Source: Anaerolineaceae bacterium (GTDB lineage: Bacteria > Chloroflexota > Anaerolineae > Anaerolineales > Anaerolineaceae). Taken from it: 20,394 nt of DNA. This document shows positions 12,975 to 20,394 of the stretch, in pieces. The notes beneath the pieces were generated by a model. The model worked only from the letters and a program-made list of their open reading frames with translations, ran no database searches and was not told the origin of the DNA. The stretch spans positions 73,269 to 93,662 of the forward strand of contig DQHW01000049.1 in the NCBI GenBank assembly GCA_003524305.1, in the 5' to 3' direction. Every line of letters starts with the position of its first letter. Position 1 is the stretch's first letter. Made by a program: the position numbers and the translations under genes.

Positions 12975-14951
12975 ATGAAATCTTACACTGGCAAAGTTTT
13001 ATGGGTGGATCTCACCCACGGCTCCTGGCAAGAAGAAACGCTTTCGGATGATGTATACAAGAAATACCTTGGCGGCATCGGATTAGGTGCCGCTTTACTC
13101 TATCGCGACATGCCCGCCAAAGCCGATCCGCTCGGCCCAGACAATATCCTCGGTTTCATGACCGGTTTGCTCACCGGCGCCGGCAGTTTCTTCACCGGGC
13201 GCTGGATGGCTGTGGCAAAAAGTCCGCTCACGGGCACCTGGGGCGATTCAAACTGCGGCGGTACGCTGGCATTGGCCATCAAGCAGTGCGGCTACGACGG
13301 CATCCTCTTTAAAGGCGCCAGCGACCATCCCGTTTATCTTTACATTGACTCAAAGGGTCCGCAGCTATTGGATGCCTCACTCTATTGGGGTAAAGACGCC
13401 GTGGAGACTGAAGACTTGCTTATGGAGGCGCACAAGGGCAAAAAGAAACCCGCTGTGGCGGCCATCGGCAGATCAGGCGAAAGGCTTTCATTGATCTCGG
13501 GTATCGTAAACGACCGCGGACGCATCGCCGGACGCTCCGGTTTGGGTGCGGTGATGGGCTCCAAAAAACTTAAAGCCGTGGTGCTGGCAGGGTCTCAGCG
13601 TGTGGGGGCGCACGATCCCATCAAGACCAAGCTGCTCTCGATGAAGTGCAGCCGGGATGTGATGCTGCCGCTCAAGCTGATGCCCTCCAGGCTGGTTTCG
13701 ATGTTCGGCTCGATTATCGGCCACCTGCCCATGGGTATGTCTCAAAACGGATTGCTCGTGGCAGGTATCATGCGCAAATGGGGATCCGTCGGCACGCTGC
13801 CGGCGTCTGTGGGCATGGGGGATACTCCCTTCAAGAACTGGGCTGGCACCAATCGCGACATTCCTGGTTTCAACCAGAAGGTGGATACCGACTTCATTCT
13901 CAAGACCGAAAAACGTAAATATCACTGCCGCGAATGTCCGTTGGGCTGCGGAGGTATTGTGTCGCTGGAAGGCAAACTGTCTGAAAGCCACAAACTGGAG
14001 TACGAGACGGCGGCTTCCTTTTTGACCATGCTGATGAGCACCGATATTGAGCTAGCTTATGAAATGAACGAACTGCTCAACCGCGAGGGCATGGATACCA
14101 TCTCGGCCGGCGGCTGCGTGGCTTTCGCCATGGAGTGCTACGAAAAAGGCTGGATCACCAAGGAAGATACCGGCGGCATTGAGTTGAAATGGGGCAGCAG
14201 CGAGGCCATCCGCGCCGTGCTGAGCCAGATGGTGGTGCGTGAAGGTTTTGGCGCGCTGCTGACCGACGGTGTCAAACGAGCTGCCGAAAAGCTGGCGCCT
14301 GAAGCAGTTGATTCAGCCATCCATGCGGGCGGACAAGAGATCGCCTACCACGATCCGCGCCTCGACCCCGGCATGGGGCTGCATGCCAGTGTGGACCCGA
14401 CCCCCGGGCGGCATACCACTGGTGCACAGCTCTATTACGATCTCTACAAATTGTGGACGCGCATGCCTGGGTTGAAACCCGCCGCGCTCTTTTACCCCAA
14501 GGAATCCAAGTTTGAGGCAGACGAATATCGCATGAAGGGCGCGGCGGCGGTCAGCAACTTTACCCAGTTCTACAATGCCATGGGCATGTGTTACTTTGGC
14601 ATGCTGATCGGCGTGGATCGCGTGCCCGTGTTCGAGTGGGCTAATTCGGTCACCGGCTGGGACCTCAAACCTGAAGAGTATATGGAAATTGGACGCAGGA
14701 TTCAGACTTTACGGCAGATGTTCAATATTCGCGAGGGCATTGATCCGCGCAAGATTAACGTCAGCAAACGCCTGTTGGGTGTGCCTCCGCAAACGGCAGG
14801 TCCGAACAAGGGCGTCAGCTTTGACCTTGAAAAACTCAAAAGGGGTTACTGGAATGAAATCGGCTGGGATTCCGAGACCGGCATCCCAACCACTGACACG
14901 GTTGCTGCACTTGACCTGAGCAGCCTGGTGAAGGTGGGAGGTGTGCTGTGA
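12975..14951 (+). CDS. Aldehyde:ferredoxin oxidoreductase family protein (658 aa)
   Basis: The protein has the standard AOR architecture. It opens with 'YTGKVLWVDLTHG' (4-16) and 'YLGGIGLGAALLY' (31-43). Pterin-binding segments lie around 80-96 and at 'AGRSGLGAVMGSKKLKAV' (185-202). The cluster ligands are Cys318, Cys321, Cys325 (Cx2Cx3C) and Cys539, and 'GMDTISAGG' (372-380) is the second pterin loop. The 'DPRLDPGMGLHASVDPTPGRH' region (460-480) is typical of the catalytic domain. It should bind a tungsten or molybdenum bispterin and one [4Fe-4S]. The downstream four-cluster ferredoxin gene overlaps its stop by 4 bases, so the two probably form an enzyme-electron carrier complex. No clear Shine-Dalgarno sequence precedes the ATG. 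BamB-like aromatic reductases share this fold, but no other bam gene is seen. Confidence 0.92.
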   Translation: MKSYTGKVLWVDLTHGSWQEETLSDDVYKKYLGGIGLGAALLYRDMPAKADPLGPDNILGFMTGLLTGAGSFFTGRWMAVAKSPLTGTWGDSNCGGTLALAIKQCGYDGILFKGASDHPVYLYIDSKGPQLLDASLYWGKDAVETEDLLMEAHKGKKKPAVAAIGRSGERLSLISGIVNDRGRIAGRSGLGAVMGSKKLKAVVLAGSQRVGAHDPIKTKLLSMKCSRDVMLPLKLMPSRLVSMFGSIIGHLPMGMSQNGLLVAGIMRKWGSVGTLPASVGMGDTPFKNWAGTNRDIPGFNQKVDTDFILKTEKRKYHCRECPLGCGGIVSLEGKLSESHKLEYETAASFLTMLMSTDIELAYEMNELLNREGMDTISAGGCVAFAMECYEKGWITKEDTGGIELKWGSSEAIRAVLSQMVVREGFGALLTDGVKRAAEKLAPEAVDSAIHAGGQEIAYHDPRLDPGMGLHASVDPTPGRHTTGAQLYYDLYKLWTRMPGLKPAALFYPKESKFEADEYRMKGAAAVSNFTQFYNAMGMCYFGMLIGVDRVPVFEWANSVTGWDLKPEEYMEIGRRIQTLRQMFNIREGIDPRKINVSKRLLGVPPQTAGPNKGVSFDLEKLKRGYWNEIGWDSETGIPTTDTVAALDLSSLVKVGGVL

Positions 14952-15379
14952 CCCACACCATCATCGAAACCTGCACCGGCTGCACAGCCTGTCTCAAAAT
15001 CTGCCCGGTAGCGGCCATCAGCGGCGAGCGCAAGATACAGCACATGATTAATGAGACCATCTGTATTGACTGCGGGGCGTGCGGCAGGGTGTGTCCGAGC
15101 GCAGCGATTCTTAATGGAGACGGCCAACTTTGCCAGAGCGTCAAGAAATCCTTATGGTTGAAACCGGTGATCCTGCAATCCAGGTGTGTTGCATGCGGCG
15201 CATGCATCGAGGTGTGTCCGGCCGGCGTGCTTGTGTTCGATGAAACCACCGGCGAACATGTTAAACCAATCCTGAACGATGAAAAAAACTGCATCGGCTG
15301 TTCGTTCTGCGAAGCGGCCTGCCCAACACATGCCATTGAAATGAGAGTTCCTGTGCACAGCGTAGACTTAGCCAAATAG
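14948..15379 (+). CDS. Four-cluster [4Fe-4S] ferredoxin partner of the AOR
   Basis: The 143-residue protein has four CxxCxxCxxxCP motifs: Cys9-12-15-19, Cys39-42-45-49, Cys80-83-86-90 and Cys115-118-121-125. It should carry four [4Fe-4S] clusters; Cys62 is extra. GTG 14948 overlaps the AOR stop in a GTGA arrangement, with GGGAGG (14936-14941) 6 bases ahead, so translation is coupled. The role is to shuttle electrons between the AOR cluster and a further acceptor. The two halves (residues 1-55 and 75-135) look like an internal duplication of a two-cluster ferredoxin. A partial copy of bases 15128-15301 occurs at 20221-20394. Confidence 0.95.
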   Translation: MTHTIIETCTGCTACLKICPVAAISGERKIQHMINETICIDCGACGRVCPSAAILNGDGQLCQSVKKSLWLKPVILQSRCVACGACIEVCPAGVLVFDETTGEHVKPILNDEKNCIGCSFCEAACPTHAIEMRVPVHSVDLAK

Positions 15380-15389
15380 AGGATGCCCC

Positions 15390-15524
15390 ATGAGCATTGC
15401 CTCCAGCGTTGTAATGATAAACCGAACAGGTTCCCTGGATTTTAGAAAAGGCTTTGTTTATTCAACCAAGGAATTTGACATCCTAGTTTACCCAATTATA
15501 GTTAGGCTATTTTTGCGAGCGTAG
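15390..15524 (+). CDS. Small ORF of unknown function (44 aa) after the ferredoxin
   Basis: ATG 15390 follows GAGG (15379-15382) at a 7-base spacing, 10 bases after the ferredoxin stop, which is what a third operon gene would look like. The product, starting 'MSIASSVVMINRTGSLDF', ends at TAG 15522 and has no recognisable domain. It may be the 5' remnant of a further oxidoreductase subunit lost by truncation, or a chance frame. Its position is the only support. Confidence 0.35.
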   Translation: MSIASSVVMINRTGSLDFRKGFVYSTKEFDILVYPIIVRLFLRA

Positions 15525-15615
15525 TACAAAGAGAATTTGTCCTTGAAGCACTTTCCAGAGATGGAAGGTTGTTTATTTGATTTTTGTGCAATAATTACAG
15601 TATAGAAGAGTTGAC

Positions 15616-15953
15616 ATGCCCGACCTGTTGATCTCTGCCCCTGAAACGAAGGTGCGTTCTAAATCGATCTTGAATTTGTTGGTAAGTTGACCAAATATGC
15701 CGCAAATCATTTCCGGGCTGAAAAGCACCTACTAGATGAGTATGGGTAACGCGGCCTCGCATTTCAGAGTTAGATGCTCAAAGCAAACCGTATCAATATC
15801 TTGACACTTTGCCAAACAGCATTCAATCACGAGGATTCATTTCTCACAGCGGTTCTTCTTTTTTTGCGAGATTGGTGGGTGAAACACATTCTGGAATCAG
15901 ACATAAATATCGCTCCTTTATCTCGACAAATGGCGTCAAATAGGATGAACTAA
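15616..15953 (+). pseudogene. Decayed bacteriohemerythrin gene
   Basis: Reading codons from 15684 through two stops (TAA 15747, TAG 15771) to TAA 15951 gives 'KLTKYAANHFRAEKHLLDEYG', then a degenerate stretch, then 'VLLFLRDWWVKHILESD'. This aligns without a gap to residues 1222-1291 of the sensor protein encoded downstream ('EMTRYAQTHFTTEERLMEVYG' ... 'LLKFLTNWLSHHILEDD'). The iron-ligand motifs HFxxE and HxxxxD are kept. An upstream piece, 'DLLISAP' (15622-15642), fits in another frame, so a frameshift is also present. The His of HxxxH is lost. The remaining parts of the 15380-16096 gap show nothing clear apart from AAAAC/GTTTT (16024-16038), a weak hairpin. Confidence 0.78.
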
Positions 15954-16096
15954 CATTGTGTTCATCGGATAGTTCAAGTAACACCACTGATTAATTTCGA
16001 TCTCACAAGAGCAATGTACTACTAAAACATTTAGTTTTGATACGATTATCCGACTATTCGTAGCGCTGACCAATCAAGAAAGGCATAGGGTACACA

Positions 16097-19000
16097 ATGA
16101 AGGGGATTACTAATATAAATATTGAGAAGATTACCAAACCTTCCATGGAAGAATCTGAGATTCGTTATCGCCGCCTGTTTGAAGCAGCCCAGGATGGGAT
16201 ATTAATTTTGGATGCCAAGACAGGTATGATTGAAGACGTCAACCCGTTTTTGATAAAGATGTTAGGTTATTCACGCGAAGAATTTATAAAAAGGAAGCTC
16301 TGGGAAGTTGGTGCATTCAAGGATATTGAAGCCAGTCAGGATGCATTCGAATCATTGCAGGAGAATGAATATATCCGCTATGAAAACTTGCCTCTAAAAG
16401 CGAAGGACGGAAGGCTTATTCAAGTAGAATTCGTCTCCAACGTCTATATGGTGGGCAGCGAAAAGGTCATCCAATGCAATATCCGTGATATCACTGCACG
16501 CAAGATGGCGGAAGATGGTTTGCGGAAGAGCGAGGAAAGCTATCTCAATGTGCTCGAAAATATGAAGGAAGGTTTCCAAATCATCGATTTTGACTGGAGA
16601 TACTATTTCGTCAACAAATCCGTAGCCGATCAAGCCAAACGTAAAAAGGAAGAATTGCTCGGACATACGATGATGGAATGCTATCCTGGCATCGAAAAAA
16701 CAGACATGTTTGCCGCTTTGATGCGATGCATGGATGCGCGTATGCCACAAACCATTGTGAATGAATTCAAATATCCAGATGGATCCAAAAGGTGGTTTGA
16801 ATTAAGCATACAGCCATCTGTTGATGGTATCTTCATTCTTTCAAGCGACATCAACGAACGAAAGCTAGCAGATGAAACATTGCAGAAGAGTGAAAAACGT
16901 TTTCGGGAGCTGGTAGCGCACAGTCTGGAAGATATCTCCCTGGTTGACTCGAACGGAATTCTTACATATGAAAGCCCAACATCACGCTTACCGCTCGGTT
17001 ATCCGCCCAACTCGCTTGTAGGTCATAACTTGTTGGATCTAGTTCATCCTGACGAACTAGAAGCCGCAACCCAAATGCTGAATGAAACCATAAAACATCC
17101 CGACAGCGTTAAGCAGGCAGCTTTTCGTTTGCGTCATCAGGATGGTTCCTGGCACTGGATGGAAGGCTCTTTAACCAATCTGTTAGATGAGCCAGCGGTT
17201 CAATCAGTTGTCATCAATTACCGGGATGTAACCGAACGCAAGCAGGCTGAGGAATCTCTGCGTGAAAGTGAGATACGTTTTCGCAGCCTGTACGAAAACA
17301 CCACCATCGGTTTGTACCGTACAACGCTGGATGGTCAAATCCTGATGGCGAATCCTGCGGTGCTAAGAATGCTGGGGTACAAATCGTTTGAAGAACTATC
17401 CCAGCGTGACCTGGCAGCAGGGGGTTACGAGCCGGAATATCCGCGACAGGAATTCCAGAAGCGCATGGAACAGGATGGGGATGTACGTGACCTTGAATCA
17501 GCCTGGAAACGCAAAGACGGCTCGATCATTTATATACGCGAAAGTGCTCACATAACGCGTAATGAAAATAACCAGCCGCTTTATTACGAGGGTACGGTGG
17601 AGGATATCACCAAGCGCAAACAGGCAGAGCAGGAAATCGTCAATATCGCGAAATTTCCCTCCGAAAACCCAAACCCTGTGCTGCGGCTAAGCCGAGATGG
17701 TATCGTGATGTTTGCTAATAAAGCAAGTAGCTCACTTTTAAATATGTGGGGGTGTGTTGTGGGTGGTACCGCTCCCCAGTTCTGGTGTGATATGGCTGCT
17801 CAAAGGCTCGCAAACAAGGAGAACAAGACTGTTGATATTGAATGCGACGGGAAAGTTTACGCAATATTCGTCACTCCAATTCCCGAGTCAGATTATGTTA
17901 ACCTCTACGGTCGTGATGTCACCGAGCGCAAACAGAACGAGGAAGAAATTATAAATAGCAACAATGAACTCTCAATGCTGTTTAACCTCTCCCAATCCCT
18001 GGCGGAAGCAGACAACCTGGACGATATTCTAAACCTTGTGAATCGCCATGCAGTCGAGAGTGTTCACACAACCTTCGCCAGAATCGCCCTTTTGGAAGGT
18101 GAAAATTTCATCATGCGAGCTGGATACCCTCTTCGGCCTCTTGAACAGGACCTTAGGCTTGGCGAACGAAACCTGGCGGCTGCATTACCATATGTGCAAC
18201 GGATTCTGGAACAAAATAAACCAATGATCTTACGAGCGAGTGACTCAGGGATCAGTAACGAGGAAAAAAAAGCACTCCTTTTAGATTTTGCCCAAGCTCT
18301 CTGCATTATCCCACTCCGGATCAGTGATTCATCCCTGCCCTCAGAAAAATTAATGGGATTGCTTATGCTGGGTGAAGCGCGGAATGAAGGTCGGGAACCA
18401 TTCACACCGGAAAAGATGCGCTTGGCTCAAACAATCGGTTCCTCAGCCGCAATCGCTATTCGCCGTATGCTGCTCCGTGAACAAACGGAGCGTCGCCTGC
18501 ACCAGTTGGTCGCCCTGAGTGAGATTGATCTGGCCATCATTTCCAGTTCTGACATGGTTATAAGCCTGGGGATTCTTCTCTTGCAAGCGATGGAGCAATT
18601 AAAAGTGGATGCGGTTGATGTTTGGCTGTTCAACTCGAATTCGCAGACGCTGGAATTTGTCTCCGGCCGAGGTTTTCAAACCACCGTTTTTACGAATGAA
18701 AAACAATTGCGTCTCGGAGAAGGTATTGCTGGCCGAGCTGCACTCGAACGACGGACAATTTATATTCCGAATCTGGGTGCATATGGTGAAAACCCGCGCC
18801 TTGAAAAAGCCTTGAAAATCGAACCTTTTATAAGTTACTACGCTGTGCCGCTAATTGTAAAGAATCAGCTTAAAGGTGTACTTGAAATTTTCCACCGTAC
18901 TGACCTCGAATCGAATGAAGATTGGCTGAATTTTCTTCATGCGCTATCCAACCAGGCTGCTATCGCAATCGACAATTCTTCTTTGTTCAATGATCTTATG

Positions 19001-20011
19001 GAATCGAATGCCGAGCTTACCCAAGCTTATGATTCCACCATCCATGGTTGGTCACGAGCGTTGGATTTACGCGATAACGAAACCGAAGGACACACTCAGC
19101 GAGTGACAGAACTGACAACGACACTGGGGCGTCAATTTGGCCTATCCGAAGAGGAACTGATTCATGTCCGTCGCGGCGCTTTACTTCATGATATAGGTAA
19201 AATGGGCGTCCCGGATGGTATTTTGCTCAAGCCCGGGCCGCTGACTGATGAAGAATGGGTTGTGATGAGAAAGCACACTACATATGCTTATGAATTACTT
19301 TCTCCCATTGATTTCCTGCGGCCTGCAATCGATATCCCTTATTGTCATCACGAGAAATGGGATGGAACAGGTTATCCACGGGGATTAAAAGGTGACCAAA
19401 TCCCATTTGCGGCCCGAATTTTTGCCGTTGTCGATGTTTGGGATGCATTGACTTCTGACCGTCCTTATCGTGCTGCTTGGCCCGAAGAAAAGACGCTTGA
19501 TCATATCCGTTCTCTGTCGGGTACGCATTTTGATCCTCAGATAGTAAAAATTTGTCTCGATTCAGGTTTGCTACAAAGCCACCCGAAAATGAGCAGGGGA
19601 ATCGAACTATTTCAATGGACTGAAAATTACAGTGTTGGCGTGAGAGAGTTAGATCAACAACATCAACAATTGTTTACGTTGGTGAATCGTCTGATCTCCG
19701 CAACAGGAACAATGAATATTCACTCTGAAACGATCTCCGACATTCTCGGGGAAATGACCCGTTATGCTCAGACGCATTTCACAACCGAAGAAAGGTTGAT
19801 GGAAGTTTATGGTTATCCGGGTTTGGAAGAACAGAAGGAACAACATAATGATTTTCGTAATAAAACCACCGAATTTATTGAGGCTGCAACGATTGAGGGC
19901 GAACAGAAACCTGAGGTTTTGCTGAAGTTTCTCACAAATTGGTTGTCTCACCATATCCTTGAGGATGACATGGCATATCGATCGTTCTTTAATGAAAAAG
20001 GCGTGGCGTGA
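16097..20011 (+). CDS. Multi-PAS, GAF-GAF, HD-GYP, hemerythrin sensor protein (putative c-di-GMP phosphodiesterase)
   Basis: The product has 1304 residues and no membrane segment. PAS domains lie at about 20-137, 145-260, 265-387 and 390-510, each ending in a 'DITxRK'-like motif, with a diverged fifth at about 515-620. GAF-like domains lie at about 625-795 and 800-970. HD-GYP is at about 983-1155, with His1031-Asp1032 ('LLHDIGKMGVPD'), 'HHEKWDGTGYP' at 1084-1094 and a complete catalytic motif set, so c-di-GMP hydrolysis is likely. The bacteriohemerythrin domain is at about 1174-1300. Its expected ligands are His1189, His1227, Glu1231, His1250, His1286 and Asp1291; the first His of HxxxH is Gln1246. 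There is no histidine kinase or GGDEF domain. AGGG (16087-16090) precedes the ATG. It probably couples O2, redox or small-ligand sensing to c-di-GMP turnover in the cytoplasm. It stands alone, flanked by relics. Confidence 0.93.
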   Translation: MKGITNINIEKITKPSMEESEIRYRRLFEAAQDGILILDAKTGMIEDVNPFLIKMLGYSREEFIKRKLWEVGAFKDIEASQDAFESLQENEYIRYENLPLKAKDGRLIQVEFVSNVYMVGSEKVIQCNIRDITARKMAEDGLRKSEESYLNVLENMKEGFQIIDFDWRYYFVNKSVADQAKRKKEELLGHTMMECYPGIEKTDMFAALMRCMDARMPQTIVNEFKYPDGSKRWFELSIQPSVDGIFILSSDINERKLADETLQKSEKRFRELVAHSLEDISLVDSNGILTYESPTSRLPLGYPPNSLVGHNLLDLVHPDELEAATQMLNETIKHPDSVKQAAFRLRHQDGSWHWMEGSLTNLLDEPAVQSVVINYRDVTERKQAEESLRESEIRFRSLYENTTIGLYRTTLDGQILMANPAVLRMLGYKSFEELSQRDLAAGGYEPEYPRQEFQKRMEQDGDVRDLESAWKRKDGSIIYIRESAHITRNENNQPLYYEGTVEDITKRKQAEQEIVNIAKFPSENPNPVLRLSRDGIVMFANKASSSLLNMWGCVVGGTAPQFWCDMAAQRLANKENKTVDIECDGKVYAIFVTPIPESDYVNLYGRDVTERKQNEEEIINSNNELSMLFNLSQSLAEADNLDDILNLVNRHAVESVHTTFARIALLEGENFIMRAGYPLRPLEQDLRLGERNLAAALPYVQRILEQNKPMILRASDSGISNEEKKALLLDFAQALCIIPLRISDSSLPSEKLMGLLMLGEARNEGREPFTPEKMRLAQTIGSSAAIAIRRMLLREQTERRLHQLVALSEIDLAIISSSDMVISLGILLLQAMEQLKVDAVDVWLFNSNSQTLEFVSGRGFQTTVFTNEKQLRLGEGIAGRAALERRTIYIPNLGAYGENPRLEKALKIEPFISYYAVPLIVKNQLKGVLEIFHRTDLESNEDWLNFLHALSNQAAIAIDNSSLFNDLMESNAELTQAYDSTIHGWSRALDLRDNETEGHTQRVTELTTTLGRQFGLSEEELIHVRRGALLHDIGKMGVPDGILLKPGPLTDEEWVVMRKHTTYAYELLSPIDFLRPAIDIPYCHHEKWDGTGYPRGLKGDQIPFAARIFAVVDVWDALTSDRPYRAAWPEEKTLDHIRSLSGTHFDPQIVKICLDSGLLQSHPKMSRGIELFQWTENYSVGVRELDQQHQQLFTLVNRLISATGTMNIHSETISDILGEMTRYAQTHFTTEERLMEVYGYPGLEEQKEQHNDFRNKTTEFIEAATIEGEQKPEVLLKFLTNWLSHHILEDDMAYRSFFNEKGVA

Positions 20012-20150
20012 GGAATCAAGTTGTTCATTATTTTTCTAACTTATGAGGTGTCAAAATTGGAGTTTGAATTTTAATGGAATGGATTAATCAAAAAGCAGCG
20101 ACACCTCCACAGTGCGTTTCAAGAACTAAATACGATTGTTCAATCTGCCT

Positions 20151-20394
20151 ATCTGCATCACCAGCAGCGTCTGCGGTAATTTTGTGTTTAAGCATGGTGA
20201 TTCATAATGCCAAAAGGTCTCTTTGCAAGAGCGTCAAGAAATCTTTATGGCTGAAACCAGTGGTGCTGCAATCCAAATGTGTGGCCTGCGGCGCATGCAT
20301 CGAGGTGTGTCCGGCCGGCGTGCTGGAGTTTGATGAAACCATGGGTGAACACGTTAAACCAACCCTGATCGATGAAAAAAACTGCATCGGCTGT
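20151..20394 (+). pseudogene. Partial, 5'-degenerate copy of the four-cluster ferredoxin gene (runs off window)
   Basis: Bases 20221-20394 align without gaps to 15128-15301 of the intact ferredoxin, with 19 differences in 174 by hand (about 89% identity). They encode the third cluster motif (CVACGACIEVCP) and the start of the fourth. Upstream, 20151-20220 still matches 15059-15127 at roughly 60% with one extra base, and two of the four second-cluster Cys have become Ser or Val. The first cluster is not recognisable. The frame of the good part is open from ATG 20074, so a shortened protein could be made. Bases 20012-20150 contain nothing else I can identify. Confidence 0.8.

Noticed and set aside
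12975..14951. Benzoyl-CoA reductase BamB assignment
   Set aside because: The fold family is the same, but no BamC-I partners are in the window and the partner is a simple four-cluster ferredoxin, so the broader AOR label is kept.
14836..15375. Minus-strand frame of 179 codons opposite the ferredoxin, with a similar one at 20202-20387
   Set aside because: Both mirror the ferredoxin gene and its partial copy; their mutual similarity comes from the duplicated ferredoxin DNA.
16097..20011. Hybrid histidine kinase
   Set aside because: Despite the PAS/GAF array, no HisKA H-box or HATPase N/G boxes are present; the output is HD-GYP.

Overview
The window looks like a chromosomal segment of an anaerobic, heterotrophic bacterium, most likely a Chloroflexota (Anaerolineae-type) genome. 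This is inferred from three things: the Ala/Thr/Glu/Pro-rich linker behind the lipobox of the sugar-binding lipoprotein, two tungsten-type aldehyde:ferredoxin oxidoreductase (AOR) modules, and a multi-PAS/GAF/HD-GYP sensor. No rRNA or other taxonomic marker is present, so the assignment is tentative. No tRNA, rRNA or CRISPR array was seen.

Layout. (1) 1-1570: the last two genes of an ABC-2 type exporter, both membrane subunits; the first is cut by the window edge. (2) 1726-8932: an alpha-glucan uptake and breakdown locus. A LacI-family regulator has a consensus sigma70-type promoter and an operator at its own start. A second, perfect 14-bp copy of the operator precedes the operon. The operon encodes a binding lipoprotein, two MalF/MalG-type permeases, a GH66 (dextranase/cyclodextran-type) enzyme and a GH15 (glucoamylase/glucodextranase-type) enzyme. 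Neither enzyme has a signal peptide, so alpha-1,6-glucan oligomers are probably imported and then cut inside the cell. No ATPase gene is present, so a shared ATPase encoded elsewhere is implied. (3) 9056-15379: two AOR modules pointing away from each other. On the minus strand, a 722-aa AOR is followed by a MoaD/ThiS-like protein. On the plus strand, a MarR regulator, a 658-aa AOR and a four-cluster ferredoxin form a unit. The 0.94 kb between them is a repeat-rich, probably non-coding strip. It holds several GTAGGGGC-type palindromes, heptanucleotide repeats and the first codons of a RAYT (REP-associated tyrosine transposase). Two inverted copies of an approximately 75-bp composite palindrome bracket the minus-strand AOR/MoaD pair.

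(4) 15380-16096: no intact large gene, but the strip contains a decayed bacteriohemerythrin pseudogene, recognisable by reading through two in-frame stops. (5) 16097-20011: a 1304-residue PAS-rich/GAF/GAF/HD-GYP/hemerythrin protein, likely a c-di-GMP phosphodiesterase gated by ligands or by O2/redox. Its hemerythrin domain has Gln where one iron-binding His is expected, and the upstream pseudogene has Gln at the same position. (6) 20012-20394: a short gap, then a partial, 5'-degenerate copy of the four-cluster ferredoxin gene running off the window.

The most unusual features are the two hidden relics (hemerythrin and ferredoxin) around the sensor gene, the composite palindrome pair bracketing the AOR module, and the compact GH66/GH15 pair in an apparently intracellular dextran-type pathway.
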